Position numbers and translations under genes: made by a program. DNA of 64,000 nucleotides from Lachnospiraceae bacterium (GTDB taxonomy: Bacteria; Bacillota_A; Clostridia; Lachnospirales; Lachnospiraceae). Each line of letters opens with the position of its first letter. Positions within the stretch are counted from its first letter, which is position 1. Location of the stretch: positions 1 to 64,000 of the forward strand of contig SFGN01000015.1 of NCBI GenBank assembly GCA_004556565.1, read 5' to 3'. Below the pieces are notes generated by a model, which was given only the letters and a program-made list of their open reading frames with translations, made no database searches and was not told where the DNA came from. Positions 53,971 to 60,970 of the stretch are shown here, piece after piece.

Positions 53971-56148
53971 TTAAGACAGCAACTCATTCAGCGCGGTATC
54001 ATACTTTCTATAATCCCACTGTTTATAATTCTTTTGCCTCAGCCCTTCACCGGTTGCCTTCACTCCCGACGCCTGAGATTCAAGATAATATGAATACATG
54101 GTAACAAAATCCAGACAGTCATATTTCTTTTTATCAAAATCCTCCGTCTCCGGCAATGGTTCCGGTATTAACTGGCTTTCAACCAGACATGGATGCATCT
54201 TAAGCGGAACACTCTTGTGCATAGTGTAATTTCCTGCTTCAACATAGAGTTTATAGTACCGGTCATACTGCTCTTTTGTAGGACATAAAAAGCCCTGCGT
54301 CCTGAGAAATGCATTCCATCTTCTGTGTTCGATCCAGGCAAGCTCGTGTTCCTGGATTTCTGTTAATTCAGATTGCGTGTAAACACAAAAATCCCTCCGT
54401 ATGCCTTTCTGCAGAGAATATGTTTTCTGAATCATTCCAAGTCCGAACAGTTTATATGGCGCATGCACATCTCTTGCCAGATTCGCCCAATATGTATATT
54501 CGTCTTTTTGCGCTTTCATCTGATTTGCCTTATTATACAATGCTTCATTTGAAAGCGCCCGTGCCGTAAAGTCAGCCATAAATACATTTTTACAGCTGAA
54601 TCTTTCTTCCAGAGTTGCAAACGGAACAATATAAGGATCAAACGCTGATGGTTTCAGAATCCGGGCTGCCTCGGCAAGGTTTACATCAAATACAGCCGGA
54701 GCTATTACGGCATGATCTGCCTTTTTGCCGTCCAGCATCTTTCTGGCCAGCAGAAGCCTTAACTTGTCCGCAGCCGCGAGATTCTTTTCGTCTGACCCGA
54801 GTGCTATTATATAATAATTTGTCTGTTCCAGCAGACCGTCAGGATATTTTTCAGAATCAAAAACATCCTCAACATCTGTAAAGACCGGAGCTATGCAATA
54901 TGGTGCATTTCTTTTTTCCGAGGAATCAAACGGATGCGTCCGCAGAATAGGAGAATCTGCATCACAGCTTTCCAATAACTCCGGACATTTTTCTTCAAGC
55001 CGGCATTTTAAATCAGCTGCATTCTGCGACACCACATTGATATGGAGCTGAACTCCAAAAATCTGTCCGCACCAGAAAGCCGCCTTGAATGCTTCTTCCG
55101 CAATCTGTCCGCTTCCAAGAACAGTCACATACAAATCCTTTGCTTTTCGCCCGTTTTCTGAAATCAATGGAAGAAACAGCGGTACATCATACATCAGATT
55201 AATTGCCGCATTCATGTAATCTCTGATAGTCCGGATGACCACTTTCGACGCATTTTCATCCATATTTTTACAGATACTGTTTATCATGGTACAGTCTACA
55301 TCTTCCTGAGCAAATACAAATATCTTCGTCACCGGCTCATCACCTTTAGTGTTTTCCGGCCACAAAGGCCTTCCGCCTTTTTTCTCTTTCAGCAAATACG
55401 ACAATGTACTTATATTTTCCCGTGATTCAGAATCAATCAAAAAATAGCTGACAGAACGTGATTTTCTCAGATTGAGATGAAGAAGGTCTGCTTTTACACA
55501 AACAGCTCCCAAGGCTTTTGCCCTGTTAAACAGTTCAGAGCTTATTTCTGATTCATCATCCAGATAAGCATCGGTAAAGACCAGTACGGGCCTTGCTTCA
55601 AAATATTTCAGTTGAAGTAGTTTTTTATAATTATCATCTTTGTAAATATCTTCTGCCAGGGTAATAGATGCTTCGTTAAGTTCAGAAAAAACGAACTTAT
55701 GCCTGTACGGCATAAGACGTAGTTTAATATGAGGGAATGTACCGGTCAAAATATCCAGTAATAAAGCTCCGCCGAGTACAGGAGCGCAGACATTTAACAC
55801 AGAGATCACAAAGCCATATACATTAGCCCACACAGGAAGCCCCGCCGTCTCCAGCAGATCTTTCCCTGCAACAGTGTAATTGGTATAATCCTCATCCATA
55901 CTGAATGTCTGCAGAGCATGAATCATGCTGTCAAACAGTGATTCACCTACGGTAAGCCCACTCTCACCGCTGATACTGCCGCATATGCCGACAACAAACC
56001 GGGCGATCCAGATCAGCCCGAATACATACATCGTAGCCTTCAGTTTTTTGTTGGCAGAATGCCTTTTTTGCATTATGAATATCGGAACAGACAATACCGC
56101 AAGCGTCAGAAACCCAACAATAACCGAAGCAAAAATTTCATTACTCAT
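53971..56148 (-). CDS. Membrane protein with TrkA-like Rossmann and RyR-like domain
   Basis: 725 residues. Three or four membrane segments in the first 140 residues, then two nucleotide-binding-like regions. The clearer one has VTVLGSGQIAEEAFKAAF (about 340-360), like the NAD-binding RCK/TrkA-N fold of channel regulators. The C-terminus contains EHELAWIEHRRWNAFLRTQG (about 600), the pattern of bacterial RyR domains, which are often fused to TrkA-N modules in predicted signalling or defence proteins. Ligand and role are unknown. It is the gene immediately after the decayed end of the cas operon and points in the same direction, with a 140-base gap. Confidence 0.75.
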   Translation of the reverse strand: MSNEIFASVIVGFLTLAVLSVPIFIMQKRHSANKKLKATMYVFGLIWIARFVVGICGSISGESGLTVGESLFDSMIHALQTFSMDEDYTNYTVAGKDLLETAGLPVWANVYGFVISVLNVCAPVLGGALLLDILTGTFPHIKLRLMPYRHKFVFSELNEASITLAEDIYKDDNYKKLLQLKYFEARPVLVFTDAYLDDESEISSELFNRAKALGAVCVKADLLHLNLRKSRSVSYFLIDSESRENISTLSYLLKEKKGGRPLWPENTKGDEPVTKIFVFAQEDVDCTMINSICKNMDENASKVVIRTIRDYMNAAINLMYDVPLFLPLISENGRKAKDLYVTVLGSGQIAEEAFKAAFWCGQIFGVQLHINVVSQNAADLKCRLEEKCPELLESCDADSPILRTHPFDSSEKRNAPYCIAPVFTDVEDVFDSEKYPDGLLEQTNYYIIALGSDEKNLAAADKLRLLLARKMLDGKKADHAVIAPAVFDVNLAEAARILKPSAFDPYIVPFATLEERFSCKNVFMADFTARALSNEALYNKANQMKAQKDEYTYWANLARDVHAPYKLFGLGMIQKTYSLQKGIRRDFCVYTQSELTEIQEHELAWIEHRRWNAFLRTQGFLCPTKEQYDRYYKLYVEAGNYTMHKSVPLKMHPCLVESQLIPEPLPETEDFDKKKYDCLDFVTMYSYYLESQASGVKATGEGLRQKNYKQWDYRKYDTALNELLS

Positions 56149-56290
56149 ATCAGCTCACCCCTCCTGCATCTTTTGTATTTTTATTATCGTATCCTCTTTA
56201 TGGCAATCCTCTTCTGTGCTCTCAAGAATATTTTCATTTCATTCTGATTTCTGAAATTTATGTTAAATTGTGTAATAGCAATTCATGTGA

Positions 56291-56515
56291 TCAAACCTCT
56301 GATAGACCAGGTTCTCTTTTTTTAAACACATCTCTTGAAACAGGTTTTTCTGTCATGTATGGATCTTGTGCTTTTTTATGCATTAACTCTCCAGTAACTA
56401 TATGTTCATTTTCCGCCCATTGTTGTTCAATATGAATCAAAGCCCATTGTCTTCTGCAGAAGCTAAAATATCGAATCCCTGAAAGCATCAAATATTCATC
56501 TTCTCTGTATTCAAT
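56291..56515 (-). pseudogene. cas4: cas4 remnant (type I-C)
   Basis: In frame after cas7 one reads IEYREDEYLMLSGIRYFSFC and then RRQWALIHIEQQW, the very conserved N-terminus of type I-C Cas4, including the first iron-sulphur Cys. The position of the usual initiator is ATT, not ATG, so the start codon is lost. After about 50 residues (GELMHKKAQDPYMTEK) the sequence leaves the family and stops. The RecB-like nuclease core and the other Cys are missing. cas1, cas2 and an array, expected next, are absent from the window. The adaptation half of this locus has been deleted. Confidence 0.88.
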
Positions 56516-57405
56516 TATATTTTCCTTATCATTTCCACTGTATTCGGTATCATGTCTTCACATATACTGATTGTATAATCCTGGTATTTTCTCGGGTATA
56601 TAACATCTTCTTTCTTTTTTACTTCGACAGAATCGAACAATTTATATGCCGGACAATCTCCCACTTCCTTACTATGCTTAAACACAATTAATTCCCGAAC
56701 AGCCATCTTCCCCCTTGCTGCAGAACGGTCATTCTCAAACATATTAATGATTGCATCCCACAAAAGTTCCAAATCATCTTCTGAGAATCCTGTCACTTTT
56801 CTGGCCAGATTTGCCGAAATATATCCTTCGGCCCGATACAACGCATACGGAACAATATTTTTACGTCCCATTTCTGTATTTTTATTCTCAGCATCTTTTT
56901 CAGTAGTAATTGCCACTCTGGTTATCGTTACTTCCTGACTTACAATAGGGTCAATACTCCTTGCAAATCCAATCTGCACAGGCCCTCTAACCTGTCCACA
57001 GTTTAAGGACACCTTTACAAAAGTTGTCATAACTGCTCCAAATGTACGAATGTCATAAAAATTCTGACACATAAAATTCCTGATTTTTATATCCGCATCC
57101 GGATCCTTTTTTTTCAGCTCTTTCACTGTTTTTTCATTTACTCCAAGATATTCAAGAGCTCTGTTATCACTTCTATTAAGCGGAACATCCTCTTTAATGT
57201 ATATACCGTACCCCGGTTCATCCTCTTTTATCATCTCAACATAATTTCTTATTTTACGTTTCAAACATACATCCGTAACCAACCCATATCCTGTCTCAGG
57301 GTCAATTCTTGGCATATTACCCGCGTCGGGGTCTCCATTGGGATTCCCATTTTCAACGTCAAATAAGATAACAAATTCATATCTGTTTTTAATCACCTCA
57401 CTCAT
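56515..57405 (-). CDS. cas7: Type I-C Cascade backbone protein Cas7 (Csd2)
   Basis: 296 residues, complete. Typical Cas7c start (YEFVILFDVENGNPNGDP) and an internal FGAVMTTF segment, with GQVRGPVQIGFARSIDPI following. Six or seven copies form the helical backbone that holds the crRNA spacer. The ATG directly abuts the cas8c stop codon (TAAATG) and has a GGAGGATG site, so expression is tightly coupled. The reading frame shows no damage, so Cascade could still assemble. Confidence 0.96.
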   Translation of the reverse strand: MSEVIKNRYEFVILFDVENGNPNGDPDAGNMPRIDPETGYGLVTDVCLKRKIRNYVEMIKEDEPGYGIYIKEDVPLNRSDNRALEYLGVNEKTVKELKKKDPDADIKIRNFMCQNFYDIRTFGAVMTTFVKVSLNCGQVRGPVQIGFARSIDPIVSQEVTITRVAITTEKDAENKNTEMGRKNIVPYALYRAEGYISANLARKVTGFSEDDLELLWDAIINMFENDRSAARGKMAVRELIVFKHSKEVGDCPAYKLFDSVEVKKKEDVIYPRKYQDYTISICEDMIPNTVEMIRKI

Positions 57406-59136
57406 TTATTCATCCTCCTTTTTCTCATATAATTTCTGTACCTGATGATAATACCCCAATATAAAGTGCCCCTGCTCTTCTAGCGTAAAGCTTTTGGGGA
57501 ATTCTGTTATTTTCCCCAGCAATTCTGCAAGTAGCCCCTCAAAGTATGCCTTTCTCCATTCTTTTTGTCTTCCTATTTTCCTAAGATGACTGTTCTTTAG
57601 TTTCATCAAAATTGGAAAAACTGAGACCGGATTTGCACAAGCCGCATTGAAATATCTATCTTTTATCGTTGCATTAATCTCTGAACTTGCATCTTTCTGT
57701 ATGTATTCGAGTACTGAAGAGATTCTTCCTAATACATATGCCGTATCACTTGTTTCCTGATTTAATCCCACAAAATTCTCCTCCTTTTCCAATGCTTTGT
57801 TCTGAATTAAATAAGCCTTGATGATTGCTGCTCGACCCCATGTAATTTTTCCTTGTTCTGCTCGTATCCGTATCAATATGTCATTGTAGAGGCTTTCCGG
57901 ATATCTGCTATTTTCTAAAACTGCTCTTAAGACCGCCCCTGGAAGATTCGGTATCGGCTTCTTATCTTTGGATTTCTGATTGATAGTCTCATTTATCATA
58001 CTGCCGACTCCCAGAAATTCCCGTTTTTCCCTGGATGGCTTTACTAATTCCATTCTGTTATAATGCTTTAGAAGATTGTCCAGAATCTTTCCGAAACTAT
58101 TTTCATAAAAAAATCTAACTGCCAATCTGGCTGCATTAGGCGACAATCCTAAGATATAGAATCTCTGATTGATATTCAGTTTTATACCATTGACATCAAT
58201 TGCCCTCTTCTCTTTCAAATTCTGAAAAATATTTTTTATTATTTCCTGATTATCCTCTCGAGGCTCTAAAAATCCACATAAAAGATCCTGATATATTTCA
58301 TCTCCGTCTTCCGCCCAATAAACAACCGTCGTATCCCCAAACTGAAAAACATATTCTCTTTTTGCTAAAAGATAATTTAATGCCGTTGTATAAGCAAATG
58401 CCGCGTATTTCCCTACCGATGCATTATAACTCTGCTCTTTTCCATATGATTCAAATGCAGGTGCATTAAATGACACTAATGCCGCTCCACTTGATTGTGC
58501 TCCTTGTACACCTCTTATAGTCGAATGGATTCTTGCAATTTCGTCTTTTCTTCCCGTAACAAGACATATCCCCGTCACTTGTTCTTCTTTCTGATTTAGA
58601 AAGTTTTCCCAAGCCATATGTATTTCCTTATCATCCTGCGCTTCTTTTTCATTCATTACAAAAATCAGATTACTTCCATCCGTAATTTCTTCCCATATCT
58701 CTATCAGCTTATCATTTTCTTTCGCTTTTTCCGGATTCCATGTACAGAAAAAATTTCTTACAGCTTCCGCCATCTCTCCACTTACTGATTCCAATATTTC
58801 TAAATGTTTTTCTCTGGATGCTTCAAAGCATTCTTGTACTCTTTTCCCATTTCCCAATGTGTCAACTCCCAAAATATATTTGGAATTATCACAAAGAAAA
58901 TTTGCTAATACACCGGAAGATCGGGAGACTGTTTGCGGAACCGTTCTATATACCGGCAGCCATACCTTAGTTTTCCCTCTTTCTATTTCCTGCTTTAAAG
59001 TTATCACCTGTTTAATTCTGCCACTTACGTCCAGATTTAACGCATATGAAACTTTTGCCCGGCACCATCCTTGAGCTGCAACTTTATTGTTTTCCAACAA
59101 CGTCTCATAACAATCTACCAATGCCTGTAAAATCAT
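57406..59136 (-). CDS. cas8c: Type I-C Cascade large subunit Cas8c (Csd1)
   Basis: 576 residues, within the usual range of 550-620. It starts MILQALVDCYETLLEN, as Csd1 proteins do, and contains the family stretch GRISSVLEYIQKDA followed by TIKDRYFNAACANPVSVFP. Cas8c recognises the PAM (5'-TTC in characterised I-C systems) and recruits Cas3; in I-C an internal start also makes a small Cas11 subunit. It overlaps cas5c by four bases (ATGA). Intact. Confidence 0.95.
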   Translation of the reverse strand: MILQALVDCYETLLENNKVAAQGWCRAKVSYALNLDVSGRIKQVITLKQEIERGKTKVWLPVYRTVPQTVSRSSGVLANFLCDNSKYILGVDTLGNGKRVQECFEASREKHLEILESVSGEMAEAVRNFFCTWNPEKAKENDKLIEIWEEITDGSNLIFVMNEKEAQDDKEIHMAWENFLNQKEEQVTGICLVTGRKDEIARIHSTIRGVQGAQSSGAALVSFNAPAFESYGKEQSYNASVGKYAAFAYTTALNYLLAKREYVFQFGDTTVVYWAEDGDEIYQDLLCGFLEPREDNQEIIKNIFQNLKEKRAIDVNGIKLNINQRFYILGLSPNAARLAVRFFYENSFGKILDNLLKHYNRMELVKPSREKREFLGVGSMINETINQKSKDKKPIPNLPGAVLRAVLENSRYPESLYNDILIRIRAEQGKITWGRAAIIKAYLIQNKALEKEENFVGLNQETSDTAYVLGRISSVLEYIQKDASSEINATIKDRYFNAACANPVSVFPILMKLKNSHLRKIGRQKEWRKAYFEGLLAELLGKITEFPKSFTLEEQGHFILGYYHQVQKLYEKKEDE

Positions 59137-59801
59137 CGAATCACCTCACAGTTTTTCAGATCAATAATTCCCTTTTTCATAATTGCCCTAAAAAACATAG
59201 GCTGAATATTCTTTGGATCTGAATAATCCAGATCATACAACATAAATCCTAAATCCCGTTCATCTTCACCATCATAAGCTGTATGTATTTCATCTTCTTC
59301 GCACAAACAGAATCTTACCGGGAATTCCCTGCATCCGAAATAGGGCGTATGAAAACATTCTCCTCTTCTTAGCCTTCGCATAATAATATCCTTAAATTTT
59401 CCAGGATTATCACTGACATTTGCTTTGTCCGTCATCTCAAAATGCGCTTCTATAACATATTCTACATTCCTAAGCAATATAGAAGATCTTTGTACGATTT
59501 CTGTTTTACTGCTAAGATAAAGTCTTTTGGGATTTCCATTATACACCGGCAATACATTATTAGCTGATACTTTACTTTTTACTTCGTTTCGTCTGACACT
59601 TGTAAATTGTATTGGTTTATTTACATAAATCTTATCAACAATCCATTTCATACCGGGATGCCAATAAACAGCTTCTAAGATTCCTCTTGCTGCCGAAGGT
59701 GTCATGACATCATAAGAACATCTTTCCACTTTCATCTCCGGCCTGCTGAATAAAGCATAGTCTCCCCAGACTTTCACTTTTACATTTTTTGCCATGGACA
59801 T
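59133..59801 (-). CDS. cas5c: Type I-C crRNA-processing endonuclease Cas5c (Cas5d)
   Basis: 222 residues, complete. VKVWGDYALFSRPEMKVERC is the characteristic N-terminal strand and loop; TPSAARGILEAVYWHPG follows, and GECFHTPYFGCREF lies near 150. In type I-C, Cas5 replaces Cas6: it cuts pre-crRNA at the repeat hairpin base, leaving an 11-nt 5' handle, and stays in Cascade. It follows the two inserted cassette genes by 12 bases, so it is transcribed with them from the promoter at 60755-60782. The initiator may be the first or the third codon. Confidence 0.95.
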   Translation of the reverse strand: MSMAKNVKVKVWGDYALFSRPEMKVERCSYDVMTPSAARGILEAVYWHPGMKWIVDKIYVNKPIQFTSVRRNEVKSKVSANNVLPVYNGNPKRLYLSSKTEIVQRSSILLRNVEYVIEAHFEMTDKANVSDNPGKFKDIIMRRLRRGECFHTPYFGCREFPVRFCLCEEDEIHTAYDGEDERDLGFMLYDLDYSDPKNIQPMFFRAIMKKGIIDLKNCEVIR

Positions 59802-59813
59802 TCCTCTCCTTTT

Positions 59814-60254
59814 TTATAAAATCTCTCCTTTTCCATAACATGCTGCAATATAATCGCGTGGCTGAAAATAAAAGTCTGTATTGTAATCAGATATTTTCTC
59901 ATCAATCCATGAATGATATACTTTCCAGATTCCTCCTACTATATTCTCATCCGAGTAGCTATCCTCAATCAATCTTTCATATACTTCCCCAATAGTCCAA
60001 TAATCTGGTATTCGATATCTGCATTCTCCAACATTGTCAAAAGTTCCTGATACAATTTGACATTCATTAATAAATTCTGATGCGACTTTTTCTATTGGTT
60101 CACAATGTAAAATATCTGAATATTCGTAAATCCTCTCTAAAGTCTTTTTCCCCAGATCATCTAGAATTTCCCCCCTCCTTTTCTTCTGAATTCTTCCTAT
60201 ATATTCAATCAGACTGCAAGTATAAAATAGTTTATTATTATTCTTTGTGCCCAT
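59814..60254 (-). CDS. Cassette partner protein (possible antitoxin), 146 residues
   Basis: I start it at the ATG at 60254, preceded by GAGGAAG, which overlaps the stop of the DUF3990-like gene by 17 bases. An ATG at 60272 is possible. No family was recognised with certainty: it is helical and acidic, with FYTCSLIEYIGRIQKKRRG near the start and a Tyr/Asp-rich end (SDYNTDFYFQPRDYIAACY). Genes of this size commonly accompany DUF3990 genes in Firmicutes, in toxin-antitoxin-like layouts. Placed between a toxin-like gene and cas5c, it may be the antitoxin or a second component. Function inferred from context only. Confidence 0.7.
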   Translation of the reverse strand: MGTKNNNKLFYTCSLIEYIGRIQKKRRGEILDDLGKKTLERIYEYSDILHCEPIEKVASEFINECQIVSGTFDNVGECRYRIPDYWTIGEVYERLIEDSYSDENIVGGIWKVYHSWIDEKISDYNTDFYFQPRDYIAACYGKGEIL

Positions 60255-60705
60255 ATACTTCCTCACTTCCAAGAAACGTTAATGTGTTTAAAGCCGAAAT
60301 CGTATGAAAACTAATCTGATGAGTAGGATGATTAAATTTCGCCAATTCCCAAAATGCCGCTCTCGATATTTTATTATCTATAAAATTTTGCACATAATTA
60401 AAGACTGCATCATCTGCCATTGGACCTTCTACAATGTCAAATGTATGAGGCTTCCCCAATCTACATCCAACAATAAAGTCCAGCCATTCTTCCGTCATTG
60501 TAGCAAATCTTAAATATTTTAATTTTTCATTTGGTACATAATCATATTTGTTAATATACCCCTTGTTTCCAAATCGGGTTGCCCATCTTTTTGCCTGTAT
60601 TTCATATTCTGTACAGTAAAACCCAAAATAGAAGTCTTTATTATACATAGCTTTTCTTATTTCCGGATACTCAACTACCTCTTTACTTCCATGATATAAA
60701 ATCAT
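60238..60705 (-). CDS. DUF3990-family protein (ADP-ribosyltransferase-like, toxin candidate)
   Basis: 155 residues. MILYHGSKEVVEYPEIRKA at the start, FYFGFYCTEYEIQAKRWATR, then EEWLDFIVGCRLGKPHTFDIVEGPMADDAVF match the DUF3990 pattern. Families with LYHGS...GFY.T....A..WA are related to the ADP-ribosyltransferase fold (H-Y-E type), which I recall rather than verified. It has a strong AAAGGAAAGGAG site and a near-consensus promoter that carries a CRISPR-like target site. It is inserted between cas3 and cas5c, where canonical I-C operons have nothing. If toxic, its repression by Cascade would make the cas genes addictive. Confidence 0.82.
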   Translation of the reverse strand: MILYHGSKEVVEYPEIRKAMYNKDFYFGFYCTEYEIQAKRWATRFGNKGYINKYDYVPNEKLKYLRFATMTEEWLDFIVGCRLGKPHTFDIVEGPMADDAVFNYVQNFIDNKISRAAFWELAKFNHPTHQISFHTISALNTLTFLGSEEVYGHKE

Positions 60706-60733
60706 AATATCTCCTTTCCTTTAATTTTATTTT

Positions 60734-60771
60734 TTCATTTTAAGTTAACATAACAATATAACAATTTGCTT
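60734..60771 (+). promoter_or_regulatory. Putative Cascade target (PAM plus seed match) over the cassette promoter
   Basis: TTC (60734-60736) is followed by ATTTTAAGTTA (60737-60747), identical to the first 11 bases after the handle of the degenerate repeat at 60851-60882. Position 12 differs and 13-15 match again. Mismatches at positions 12 and 18 fall on the every-sixth base that type I Cascades flip out. A 35-base Cascade footprint would cover the start point and the -10 box of the cassette promoter. The same 11-mer could alternatively be a repeated operator for a protein. Confidence 0.65.
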
Positions 60772-60782
60772 AATATTGTCAA
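60755..60782 (-). promoter_or_regulatory. Promoter of the cassette and cas5c-cas8c-cas7
   Basis: On the minus strand: a perfect -35 TTGACA (60782-60777), 16 bases, then TATATT (60760-60755), 5/6 to consensus and with an extended TGT element. Expected start near 60748, giving a 5' leader of about 43 bases before the DUF3990 ATG. It makes the effector genes independent of the cas3 promoter. Confidence 0.8.
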
Positions 60783-60850
60783 TATTTCTTTTACTATTTT
60801 ATATCTTATCTCTTCTTTTTTTTTTCAATATCATATGATATATTGAAATA

Positions 60851-60953
60851 GTCTTTTGGATTTGCCAATTGTGGATTGAAATATTTTAAGTTATCATTAA
60901 CCGTTTTAGGAGAAGAGGGAAGTGCAGGGTGCACTTCCCTCTTCTCTTAAAAC
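60851..60953 (+). ncRNA. Degenerate mini-CRISPR RNA (CreA/CreR-like candidate)
   Basis: Bases 60851-60882 are 32 nt, the exact length of type I-C repeats. They begin GTC and end GTGGATTGAAAT like canonical I-C repeats, with the complete 11-nt handle TGGATTGAAAT (60872-60882). The central part is degenerate but can still form TTGG/CCAA (60856-60859 with 60865-60868). The pseudo-spacer starts at 60883 with ATTTTAAGTTA. Instead of a second repeat, a 24-bp hairpin follows (60903-60953). Possible plus-strand promoters are TTGTCA (60776) with TATATC, or TATGAT (60834-60839), which would start near 60846. Such single degenerate repeats near cas genes guide Cascade to promoters in CreTA and CreR systems. 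RNA expression is inferred. Confidence 0.65.
60903..60953. repeat. 24-bp near-perfect inverted repeat behind the pseudo-spacer
   Basis: The left arm 60903-60926 (starting GTTTTAGGAGAAG) pairs with 60930-60953 with a single G/T-type mismatch and a three-base loop. There is no T-run on either side, so it is not a standard terminator. It could cap and stabilise the 3' end of the candidate RNA, and also end or protect the cas3 transcript, whose stop codon is 18 bases away on the other strand. Confidence 0.85.
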
Positions 60954-60970
60954 AATATCGCCTCCCCATA

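Noticed and set aside
60825..60850. Second degenerate repeat (ATTGAAAT at 60842-60849)
   Set aside because: It is part of a TTTCAATAT/ATATTGAAA palindrome directly next to the degenerate repeat, with no spacer between, and lacks the GTGG part of the handle region.
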